DNA of 6,182 bases from Actinomycetota bacterium (lineage in GTDB: Bacteria > Actinomycetota > Thermoleophilia > Gaiellales > Gaiellaceae): contig JACCTK010000379.1 in the NCBI GenBank assembly GCA_013812465.1, forward strand, positions 1 through 6,182. The letters are read 5' to 3'. The first letter of the stretch is position 1. Each line of letters starts with the position of its first letter. Positions 1-5,647 of this stretch are shown one piece after another. The notes under the pieces were generated by a model. That model was not told the origin of the DNA. It ran no database searches and worked only from the letters and a program-made list of their open reading frames with translations. The translations under genes and the position numbers were made by a program.

Positions 1-602
1 CGAGCTGGCGTGTCCGGATCGAGAAGCGAATTCCGGTCGCCGCGGGGCTCGGAGGTGGAAGCTCGGATGCCGCCGCCGCGCTCACGCTGGCGAACGCGGC
101 GCTACCGACACCGCTTTCGAAGGAAGAGCTGCAGGCGCTCGCCGCCGGCATCGGCGCGGACGTGCCCTTCTTCCTGCGCGCTGGGACGCAGCTCGGAACG
201 AGCGACGGATCCGACCTTTCTCCGCTCGATCTGCCGACGGACTATGTCGCGCTCCTGCTCTCACCCCACGGCGTGCGCAAGGAGTCGACCGCGGACGTGT
301 ACCGCCAGTTCGACGAGCGTCGCGGCGCCGAGGGGTTCGAGCAGCGCCGGTCGCGTCTCCTCGGTGCGCTCGACCAAGTGGCCGACGCGACGGACCTGGC
401 GAGCCTTCCTGGAAACGACCTCGTCTCCTCTCCGTTGGCGCGAGATCTAGAAGCGCTCGGCGCCTTCCGCGCGGATGTCACGGGCGCGGGTCCTGTCGTG
501 TATGGGCTCTTCGCGCGGACCGAGATCGCGGAGCACGCCGCGTCGGCTCTGCGCGACGTTGCCCGCATGTGGCTGGCGCGTCCAATCGGGCGTCGGGTAT
601 GA
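1..602 (+). CDS. ispE: 4-diphosphocytidyl-2-C-methyl-D-erythritol kinase, 3' part (5' end outside window)
   Basis: Cytosolic GHMP-family kinase that phosphorylates the 2-hydroxyl of CDP-methylerythritol with ATP in the MEP isoprenoid pathway. The reading frame is open from base 3 to the TGA at 600-602, giving 199 visible residues. The family is about 280-310 residues long, so roughly the first 90-100, including the N-terminal substrate motif, lie left of the window. Visible are the glycine-rich ATP loop PVAAGLGGGSSDAAAAL (visible residues 11-27), the conserved segment GADVPFFL carrying the catalytic-type Asp, GNDL in the C-terminal half, and the third GHMP motif as TGAGPVVYGLF, where many homologues have SGSGPTVF. 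The internal ATG at 162 opens the same frame but is not the start, because the ATP loop lies upstream of it. The next feature is tRNA-Gln, 32 bp downstream, and the gene lies on the same strand as glmU. Family assignment is firm; the exact substrate is inferred from the family and from the glmU/prs neighbourhood. Confidence 0.93.
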   Translation, partial: SWRVRIEKRIPVAAGLGGGSSDAAAALTLANAALPTPLSKEELQALAAGIGADVPFFLRAGTQLGTSDGSDLSPLDLPTDYVALLLSPHGVRKESTADVYRQFDERRGAEGFEQRRSRLLGALDQVADATDLASLPGNDLVSSPLARDLEALGAFRADVTGAGPVVYGLFARTEIAEHAASALRDVARMWLARPIGRRV

Positions 603-634
603 GACCCGCGGCGACTGGCAAGATGGGCGGGCTC

Positions 635-708
635 TGGGGCGTGGCCAAGCGGTAAGGCAACGGGTTTTGGTCCCGTGATCCCAGGTTCGAATCCTGGCGC
701 CCCAGCCA
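635..708 (+). tRNA. tRNA-Gln, anticodon TTG, CCA encoded
   Basis: A complete cloverleaf can be folded by eye. The acceptor stem pairs 635-641 (TGGGGCG) with 698-704 (CGCCCCA). The D stem is GCC 644-646 with GGC 656-658. The anticodon stem is ACGGG 660-664 with CCCGT 672-676, around the seven-base loop TTTTGGT. The T stem is CCAGG 681-685 with CCTGG 693-697, around TTCGAAT. The discriminator is G705 and CCA is encoded at 706-708. Loop positions 34-36 read TTG, which decodes CAA and CAG as glutamine; the weak U-A first acceptor pair is usual for tRNA-Gln. It sits 32 bp after the ispE stop and 2 bp before the glmU ATG, so it is probably cut out of a longer transcript. I see no convincing promoter of its own. 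Confidence 0.97.
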
Positions 709-710
709 CC

Positions 711-2036
711 ATGCCCCAGATGAAAGACTCGAGGCTCGGCGCGGTCGTGATGGCTGCCGGTCTCGGCACGCGCATGCGCTCCGCCACCCCGAAGCACTTG
801 CACTCGCTGCTCGGCCGGCGGATGGTGGATTGGGTTCTGAGCACCGCGCGCGAGCTCGATGCCGACCCGCTCGTAGTCGTCGCCGCGCCCTCTACCGCCG
901 ATGTCTTCGAAGATGTCGCCGTGGCCGTGCAGGAGACACCGCTCGGAACCGGAGACGCGGTGCGAAGCGCGCGAGCCGCGCTCGAAAGCGTCGAGGAGGT
1001 GCTCGTGCTCTCGGGCGACACGCCGCTCCTGACCTCCGCGCTGCTTCGCGAGCTCCTCGACACGCACCGGCGCGAGGCTGCGGCGGCAACCGTGCTCTCG
1101 TTCGAGCCTGACGACCCTCGCGAGTACGGCAGGGTCGTCCGAAACGGCTCAGGAGCGCTGGCGGCGATCGTCGAAGCCGCCGACGCAAGCGACGAGGAGC
1201 TGGCGCTACGGGAGGTCAACTCCTCGATCTACGTCTTCCGCGCCGATTGTCTGTGGCCTGTTCTCGAGCGCCTGACTCCGAAGAACGCTCAAGGCGAGCT
1301 CTATCTGACCGACACCGTCTCGCTCCTCGTCGCCGAGGGCGAGCGCGTCTCAGTGCACGAGGGAGGAGAGTCCATGGAGGCCGAAGGGGTCAACACGCGG
1401 TCGGAGCTCGCTGGCGCCGCCGCGGCGCTGCGTGACCGAATCAACGAGGCCCATATGCTCGCGGGCGTGACGATCGTCGACCCGTCGACAACGTGGATCG
1501 ACGCCGATGCCGTCCTCGAGCCCGATGCGGTGATCCATCCGTTCACGGTCGTCCGTGGCGCTTCGCGCGTCGCCGCCGAGGCTGAAATCGGGCCGCATGC
1601 GGTGCTCCACGATGCGGTCGTGGGCGTGGGAGCTCTCGTAGGCCCGTTCTGTTACCTTCGACCCGGTACGGTTCTCGAGGCGAGCTCGAAGGCGGGCACA
1701 TTCGTGGAGATCAAGAACTCGCGGATCGGCGAGAGAACGAAGGTTCCGCATCTCTCCTACATCGGCGACGCGGACGTCGGTGAGGACTCGAACATCGCCG
1801 CGGGAAACATCACCGTGAACCAAGACCACGCGACGCGGGCGAAGGAGCGAACAGTCATCGGGCGCAACGTCAGGACCGGCGTCGACAATGCCTTCGTCGC
1901 CCCGGTGTCGATCGGCGACGACGCATGGATTGCAGCCGGCTCCGTCATCACAGAGGATGTCCCTCCGGGCGCGCTCGCCATTGCCCGGACGAAGCAGCTG
2001 AACAAGGAGGGGCGGGGTGGAAAGCGGGACGATTGA
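711..2036 (+). CDS. glmU: Bifunctional N-acetylglucosamine-1-phosphate uridyltransferase / glucosamine-1-phosphate acetyltransferase
   Basis: Cytosolic two-domain enzyme: it acetylates GlcN-1-P with acetyl-CoA, then transfers UMP from UTP to make UDP-GlcNAc for peptidoglycan. The product is 441 residues, near the usual 450-460. The N-terminal pyrophosphorylase domain shows MAAGLGTRM (residues 14-22), the Mg-binding SGDTP around Asp103, NAQGELYLTD, and EGVN with Asn228. From about residue 250 a left-handed beta-helix of hexapeptide repeats follows, with acetyltransferase-site residues Arg317 (LRPG), Lys335 (VEIKN), His347 and Tyr350 (HLSY), and Asn361. One motif is unusual: the common NYDG reads NQDH (370-373). 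The frame is also open from a GTG at 675, but that lies inside the tRNA. I chose ATG 711, the first after the tRNA; ATG 720 would give 438 residues. Neither has a Shine-Dalgarno sequence. The 3' end overlaps prs by 20 bp and holds the prs ribosome-binding site. Confidence 0.95.
   Translation: MPQMKDSRLGAVVMAAGLGTRMRSATPKHLHSLLGRRMVDWVLSTARELDADPLVVVAAPSTADVFEDVAVAVQETPLGTGDAVRSARAALESVEEVLVLSGDTPLLTSALLRELLDTHRREAAAATVLSFEPDDPREYGRVVRNGSGALAAIVEAADASDEELALREVNSSIYVFRADCLWPVLERLTPKNAQGELYLTDTVSLLVAEGERVSVHEGGESMEAEGVNTRSELAGAAAALRDRINEAHMLAGVTIVDPSTTWIDADAVLEPDAVIHPFTVVRGASRVAAEAEIGPHAVLHDAVVGVGALVGPFCYLRPGTVLEASSKAGTFVEIKNSRIGERTKVPHLSYIGDADVGEDSNIAAGNITVNQDHATRAKERTVIGRNVRTGVDNAFVAPVSIGDDAWIAAGSVITEDVPPGALAIARTKQLNKEGRGGKRDD
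2004..2012 (+). promoter_or_regulatory. Strong Shine-Dalgarno for prs inside the end of glmU
   Basis: AAGGAGGGG lies four bases before the GTG at 2017, with the GGAGG core ending six bases before it. This is the best ribosome-binding site in the window and supports the early GTG start of prs. Because it is inside the last glmU codons, translation of the two genes is probably coupled. Confidence 0.75.
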
Positions 2037-3072
2037 GCAGACGCTGCCCGGCCTCGAGGTCGAGGTGCCCGAGGTCGAGATGACAACCGGTCACGCGATA
2101 CCGCTCACCCCACAGAAGCGGCTGATGGTCTTCGCCGGCCGCTCGCACCCCGAGCTGGCCTCGAAGATCGCCGAGCAGCTGAACGTCGAGCTCGGCGAGA
2201 TCGAGCTCGTCACCTTCGCGAACGGAGAGACGTACTGCCGCTACTGCGAGTCGATCCGCGGCGCGGACGTCTTCCTCGTGCAGACGGGATACCAGCCCGT
2301 CGGCCAGAACATCATGGAGCTTTTGTTCATGATCCAGGCGGCCAGGCTCGCGTCCGCGAAGCGCATCACGGCCGTCATCCCCTGGTTCCCCTACTCACGG
2401 CAGGATCGGAAGGCTAAACCGCGCGAGCCGATCTCGAGCCGCCTCCTCGCCGACATGCTGCAGATGGCCGGCGTCGACCGCGTGCTGACGATGGATCTTC
2501 ATGCCGGCCAGATCCAGGGCTTCTTCACGATTCCCGTCGACCACATGACCGCGCTCCCGCTGTTCGCGCAGCATTTCCGCGACCTGGGTTTGATCGGAGA
2601 CCGCGTCGTCTCGGTCGCTCCCGACGCCGGACGCGCGCGGCACGCCGTGCGCTTCGCCGAGATGATCGGCGCCGACTTCGCGATCATGCACAAGACCCGC
2701 CCGGCGCACGACGTCGCCTCGGTCACGGAGATCACGGGCCGGGTGGAGGGGAAGGTCGCGATCGTCGGCGACGACAACATCTCGAGCGGCAACACGTTGC
2801 TCGAGGGCGCTCGCGCGCTCCGGGAGGCGGGCGCCAGCGACGTGTGGGTGTTCGCCACCCATGGACTCTTCTCCGGGGACGCGCTCGAGCGGTTCGCCGC
2901 GGCCGATCTCGGAGGCATCGTCGTCACCGATACGGTGCCGGTCGATCCGCTTCGCCGACCGCCGGGGATGACGGTCCTCACCGTCTCCGGGCTACTCGCC
3001 GAGACGATCATGAACGTCTTCGCCGATGAGTCGGTCTCCGCGATCTTCGGCGGCGAGAACCAGCTCTTCTAG
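2017..3072 (+). CDS. prs: Ribose-phosphate pyrophosphokinase (PRPP synthetase)
   Basis: Transfers pyrophosphate from ATP to ribose-5-phosphate, giving PRPP for purine, pyrimidine, histidine, tryptophan and NAD synthesis; a cytosolic oligomer in the family. Two phosphoribosyltransferase-like halves are visible. The first has FAGRSHPELA, the segment FANGETYCRY, the flexible catalytic loop SRQDRK (Arg128 and Lys132 included), and the Mg/ATP motif DLHAGQIQGFF (Asp160, His162). The second has APDAGRARHA (Asp203) and the PRPP-type loop GDDNISSGNT (251-260), where most bacterial enzymes have DDMIDTAGT. The 351 residues exceed the usual 310-330 because of an N-terminal extension of about 35 residues. 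GTG 2017 is chosen for its strong Shine-Dalgarno. ATG 2080, preceded by GAGG, would give 330 residues and is a real alternative. The gene overlaps glmU by 20 bp, a common glmU-prs pairing, and the methyltransferase starts 4 bp after its stop. Confidence 0.93.
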   Translation: MESGTIEQTLPGLEVEVPEVEMTTGHAIPLTPQKRLMVFAGRSHPELASKIAEQLNVELGEIELVTFANGETYCRYCESIRGADVFLVQTGYQPVGQNIMELLFMIQAARLASAKRITAVIPWFPYSRQDRKAKPREPISSRLLADMLQMAGVDRVLTMDLHAGQIQGFFTIPVDHMTALPLFAQHFRDLGLIGDRVVSVAPDAGRARHAVRFAEMIGADFAIMHKTRPAHDVASVTEITGRVEGKVAIVGDDNISSGNTLLEGARALREAGASDVWVFATHGLFSGDALERFAAADLGGIVVTDTVPVDPLRRPPGMTVLTVSGLLAETIMNVFADESVSAIFGGENQLF

Positions 3073-3076
3073 CGAC

Positions 3077-4156
3077 ATGACCGAGTCGGCGACTGCGCAT
3101 CGGGATGCCCTCGTCGAGCGGCTGTTCAGCGCGACGGTCGGCGCATTCGACCTCGTCGGCGTCTACTTGGGTGTGAGGCTCGGCCTCTATCGGCATCTCG
3201 CCGAGGGCGGCGCAATGACGTCTGCGAGCGTCTCCGCGGCCGCGGCGATCGACGAGCGGTACGCGCGGGAGTGGTTGGAGCAGCAGGCGACGACAGGAAT
3301 TCTCGAAGCGGAGCGTGACGGCGACGAGTGGCGATTCACGCTACCGGCGGGTCACCAGGAGCCGCTGCTCCACGAGGACAGCCTCAACTACGTCGCTCCC
3401 TTTGCGCAGTTTCTGCTCGGGTGCGTGCGTCCGATCGACGCGCTCGTCGAGGCTTACCGAACCGGCGAGGGAGTTCCCTACGGCCAGTACGGGAGCGACC
3501 TCTATCGGGCGCAAGCCGCTTTCACGCGTCCGATGTTCGTCCAGCTGCTGGCTCAAGAGTGGCTACCGGCCCTCTCCGCTGTCGACGCGCGCCTGCGTGC
3601 CGATCCGCCCGCGCGAGTCGCGGATCTCGCCTGTGGAGGCGGCGTCTCCAGCGTCGCTATCGCGACGGGGTATCCGAAGGTGAGCGTCGACGGGATCGAT
3701 CTCGACGCTCCCTCCATCGAGGAGGCACGCGCGTACCTCGCCGGCAGCGGAGTCGAGGACCGCGTGGACTTTCACGTGCGCGACGGCGCCGATCCGCAGC
3801 TTCGTGGCCGTTACGACCTCGTCACCATCTTCGAGGCCGTCCACGACATGTCGTATCCGGTCGCCGTGCTGCAGGCAGCCCGCGATCTGTTGAGTGAGGG
3901 CGGCTGCGTGCTCGTGGGCGACGAGCTCACATCCGAGGCGTTTGGCGCCGCGGACGACGAGCTCGAGCGTCTCTATTACGGATTCAGCGTCCTGCACTGC
4001 CTGCCAGTGGGGATGATCGGTGAGGACGCCGCGGGGACCGGAACCGTCATGCGCGCCGAGACACTGGAGCGCTACGCTCGTACGGCCGGATTCGGCAGTG
4101 TCGAGATCGCGCCGATCGAGAACGACTTCTGGCGTTTCTACGTCCTGCGGCCGTAA
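3077..4156 (+). CDS. Class I SAM-dependent methyltransferase with N-terminal winged-helix domain, substrate unknown
   Basis: 359 residues in two parts. Residues 1 to about 90 look like the winged-helix dimerisation domain of O-methyltransferase and Rv2258c-like proteins (VGVYLGVRLGLYRHLAEGG, then YAREWLEQQATTGIL). From about 180 there is a Rossmann methyltransferase core: motif I DLACGGG (183-189), acidic motif II GIDLD (Asp208, Asp210) for the SAM ribose, and IFEAVHDM in the post-III region. Near the C-terminus LHCLPVG (306-312) followed by GTGTV matches my memory of uncharacterised Rv2258c-like methyltransferases. The acceptor cannot be read from the sequence; small molecules, rather than RNA, are the usual substrates of proteins with this domain order. 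The start is the ATG 4 bp after prs, without a clear Shine-Dalgarno, so translation is probably coupled to prs. Upstream in-frame starts lie inside prs and are rejected. No signal peptide or membrane segment is seen. Confidence 0.85.
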   Translation: MTESATAHRDALVERLFSATVGAFDLVGVYLGVRLGLYRHLAEGGAMTSASVSAAAAIDERYAREWLEQQATTGILEAERDGDEWRFTLPAGHQEPLLHEDSLNYVAPFAQFLLGCVRPIDALVEAYRTGEGVPYGQYGSDLYRAQAAFTRPMFVQLLAQEWLPALSAVDARLRADPPARVADLACGGGVSSVAIATGYPKVSVDGIDLDAPSIEEARAYLAGSGVEDRVDFHVRDGADPQLRGRYDLVTIFEAVHDMSYPVAVLQAARDLLSEGGCVLVGDELTSEAFGAADDELERLYYGFSVLHCLPVGMIGEDAAGTGTVMRAETLERYARTAGFGSVEIAPIENDFWRFYVLRP

Positions 4157-4165
4157 GGCGCCCGC

Positions 4166-4171
4166 TACAAT
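4166..4171 (+). promoter_or_regulatory. Candidate -10 box of a promoter for rplY
   Basis: TACAAT matches the TANNNT -10 consensus and ends nine bases before the rplY ATG, in the 24-bp gap after the methyltransferase stop. Transcription from it would begin near 4178-4181, giving a leader of about 0-3 bases. No Shine-Dalgarno stands before this ATG, which fits a leaderless message. I see no clear -35 hexamer, so this is a candidate only. Confidence 0.5.
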
Positions 4172-4180
4172 CCGCCGCCG

Positions 4181-4888
4181 ATGTCTGGAGACCGGTTCAA
4201 GCTCGAGGTTCAAGAACGTGACGAGCGCGGCTCGCGCCACGCTCGGCGCCTGCGCAAAGAAGGCATCGTGCCGGGCGTTCTGTACGGGAAGGGTCACGCG
4301 CGCGCGATCTCCGTCCCCGAAAGGAACTTGCGAACGGCGATGACGGGGCCGTCGGGCATGCACGCGATCCTCGATGTCGTCCTCGAGGGGCAGAAAACCG
4401 TTCATCCTTCGATCCTCGCGGAGTACCAGCAAGACCCGGTGCGCGGAAAGATCTCTCATATCGACTTGCGTGAGGTGCGGCTCGACCAGCCGATTCAGGC
4501 CTCGGTCGTCGTTCAGCTCGTCGGCGAGGCGGTCGGAGCCAAAGCAGGCGGCGTCGTCTCGCTGGTCTCCCGCGAGCTGCAGGTCGAAGCGCTTCCCATG
4601 GACGTCCCCGAGCACATCGACGTCGACGTGACCGCCATGGACATCGGCGACATCCTTCGACTCGAGGACATCTCGGTTCCTGAGGGAGTCACGTTGCTCG
4701 ATGACCTGCACGAGACGGTGATCGTGACGGTTGCGATGTCGCGCGGCTTCGCCGAGCTCGAAGAGGCCGAGGCGGCCGCTGCAGCCGAGGCCGAAGCCCT
4801 CGAAGAGGGCGAGGAGCCTGCGGAGGGCGCAGAAGAAGGGGACGAAGCCGGCGAGGCTTCCGACGCTTCTTCCGACGACGAGGAGTAA
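4181..4888 (+). CDS. rplY: 50S ribosomal protein bL25, long general-stress (Ctc/TL5) form
   Basis: Binds 5S rRNA in the large ribosomal subunit. The 235 residues fit the long Ctc/TL5 type rather than the short E. coli L25 of about 94. The N-terminal 5S-binding domain is residues 1 to about 95 (RKEGIVPGVLYGKG, then HIDLREV). The C-terminal beta domain follows to about 185 (VVSLVSRELQVEALPMDVPEHIDVDV, then GDILRLEDISVPEGV). From about residue 190 an Ala/Glu/Asp-rich tail runs to the stop and ends SSDDEE; such tails are common in actinobacterial bL25. ATG 4181 is the only sensible start; it has no Shine-Dalgarno but has a -10-like box just upstream, so the message may be leaderless. pth begins 5 bp after the stop, the usual rplY-pth pairing, and the last tail codons provide its ribosome-binding site. 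Confidence 0.95.
   Translation: MSGDRFKLEVQERDERGSRHARRLRKEGIVPGVLYGKGHARAISVPERNLRTAMTGPSGMHAILDVVLEGQKTVHPSILAEYQQDPVRGKISHIDLREVRLDQPIQASVVVQLVGEAVGAKAGGVVSLVSRELQVEALPMDVPEHIDVDVTAMDIGDILRLEDISVPEGVTLLDDLHETVIVTVAMSRGFAELEEAEAAAAAEAEALEEGEEPAEGAEEGDEAGEASDASSDDEE
4880..4885 (+). promoter_or_regulatory. Ribosome-binding site for pth within the rplY tail
   Basis: GAGGAG encodes the last two Glu of bL25 and ends eight bases before the GTG at 4894. Its position supports this GTG as the pth start and suggests translational coupling with rplY. Confidence 0.55.
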
Positions 4889-4893
4889 CCCCG

Positions 4894-5487
4894 GTGCGCC
4901 TCTTTCGTCGGGGCGGGCCTGCCCCGACCCTCGAGCTGCTCATCGCGGGTCTCGGGAATCCCGGCCGCGAGCATGTCGCCGATCGGCACAACGTCGGCTG
5001 GATGGTCATCGACGAGCTCGCTCGTCGTCACGACGGCTCGTTTCGCTCGAAGTTCAGCGGACGCCTCGCCGAGACCCGGATCGGGGGCACGCGCGTTGCG
5101 CTGCTGGAGCCCGAGACGTACATGAACGACTCGGGCCGATCGATCTCAGCCGCCGCCCGTTTCTTCAAGCTCCCGCCGGAGGATGTTCTCGTCGTCCACG
5201 ACGATGTGGATCTGGACGTCGGTCGACTACAGGCTCGAGCAGGTGGGGGGCTTGCGGGTCACAACGGCCTGCGCTCGATTGCGCAGGTTCTCGGCACGCC
5301 GGAGTTCTTGCGGCTGAGAGTCGGCGTGGGGCGGCCGGGGCGGGGGGATGCGCGTCCGGTCGCGGACTACGTCCTCTCACCGTTCACGAGCGAAGACGAC
5401 GCGGACACGATCGTCTCGCGGGCGGCCGATGCCGTGGAGAGCGTGCTGGTCGAGGGTCTCGAGGGGACGCAGCAGCGGTTCAATTGA
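4894..5487 (+). CDS. pth: Peptidyl-tRNA hydrolase
   Basis: Cytosolic esterase that frees tRNA from peptidyl-tRNAs dropped by stalled ribosomes. The 197 residues match the bacterial Pth family (about 185-200). All key residues are visible: GLGNPG with Asn22, the catalytic His32 in RHNVGW, the tRNA-binding Asn78 in YMNDSG, the catalytic-site Asp103 in VHDDVDL, and Asn124 in GGGLAGHNGLRS. Near the catalytic His the usual YxxTRHN reads HVADRHN, so the Tyr and Thr are replaced; this is outside the catalytic set. GTG 4894 is chosen because GAGGAG lies eight bases before it and no ATG precedes the GLGNPG motif in frame. About 14 residues stand before the first strand, slightly more than in E. coli Pth, and an 8-bp hairpin overlaps these codons. 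It is 5 bp after rplY and is the last intact gene of the block. Confidence 0.96.
   Translation: MRLFRRGGPAPTLELLIAGLGNPGREHVADRHNVGWMVIDELARRHDGSFRSKFSGRLAETRIGGTRVALLEPETYMNDSGRSISAAARFFKLPPEDVLVVHDDVDLDVGRLQARAGGGLAGHNGLRSIAQVLGTPEFLRLRVGVGRPGRGDARPVADYVLSPFTSEDDADTIVSRAADAVESVLVEGLEGTQQRFN
4907..4928 (+). repeat. 8-bp perfect inverted repeat at the 5' end of pth
   Basis: GTCGGGGC (4907-4914) pairs perfectly with GCCCCGAC (4921-4928) around a six-base loop. It covers pth codons 5-12 and starts 13 bases after the first base of the GTG. There is no T-run after it, so it is not a standard terminator. It could slow ribosomes or polymerase between rplY and pth, or be a by-product of GC-rich coding sequence. 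Confidence 0.5.
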
Positions 5488-5499
5488 CGCGCTTTAGAC

Positions 5500-5562
5500 G
5501 CACTCCCGTGGACCAGCTGTGACGAGATCGCAGATACCGTGTCAGTAGGGGCACGGGAGTGC
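5500..5562 (+). repeat. 11-bp inverted repeat that competes with the post-pth hairpin
   Basis: GCACTCCCGTG (5500-5510) is the exact reverse complement of CACGGGAGTGC (5552-5562), with 41 bases between. The right arm is also most of the small hairpin at 5547-5566, so both cannot form together. The layout resembles an anti-terminator/terminator pair but there is no recognised aptamer or leader peptide between the arms. Confidence 0.5.
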
Positions 5563-5566
5563 CCCT
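5547..5566 (+). terminator. Candidate hairpin terminator after pth
   Basis: AGGGGCAC (5547-5554) pairs with GTGCCCCT (5559-5566) around the four-base loop GGGA, 60 bp after the pth stop. The downstream strand has only a weak T-rich stretch (GGTTGGTGTTG, 5572-5582), as often found in GC-rich genomes where stem strength substitutes for the U-tract. It separates the housekeeping block from the GNAT remnant. Confidence 0.5.
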
Positions 5567-5634
5567 GGGGCTGGTTGGTGTTGCTGCGGGCGGAGGCGGC
5601 CGCTGCCGGCGCAACGAGCCGACGGCGCCCCGAG

Positions 5635-5640
5635 TACGTT
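5635..5640 (+). promoter_or_regulatory. Candidate -10 box for the GNAT gene
   Basis: TACGTT fits TANNNT and ends exactly seven bases before the ATG at 5648, the spacing expected for a leaderless transcript. No Shine-Dalgarno is present before this ATG. A -35 element is not evident, and such hexamers occur by chance. Confidence 0.4.
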
Positions 5641-5647
5641 CCCGTGG

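Noticed and set aside
559..603. Promoter for tRNA-Gln (TTGCCC with TCCAAT, or TATGAG)
   Set aside because: Hexamers match poorly or have wrong spacing, and they lie inside ispE; not better than chance.
594..608. Hairpin CGGGT/ACCCG over the ispE stop
   Set aside because: Only five pairs and no T-run; too weak to call a terminator in GC-rich DNA.
675..710. Upstream GTG start for glmU
   Set aside because: It lies in the anticodon-to-T arm of tRNA-Gln, and the residues it would add are the tRNA sequence itself.
242..1219. Long minus-strand open frame of 325 codons across ispE, tRNA and glmU
   Set aside because: It is antisense to two recognised genes and a tRNA, is Ser/Ala/Arg-rich as expected from GC-rich shadow frames, and shows no known domain.
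3026..3076. Earlier start for the methyltransferase inside prs
   Set aside because: It would overlap prs by 47 bases in another frame and add Ser/Arg-rich residues unlike the family; ATG 3077 fits.
3563..4711. Minus-strand open frame of 382 codons opposite the methyltransferase and rplY
   Set aside because: It spans two genes with strong family motifs on the other strand. Its Asp/Val/His-rich composition is the reverse reading of their codons.
4731..5522. Plus-strand frame of 263 codons overlapping rplY and pth
   Set aside because: Arg/Ser/Pro-rich product in a shifted frame of two real genes; no motif.
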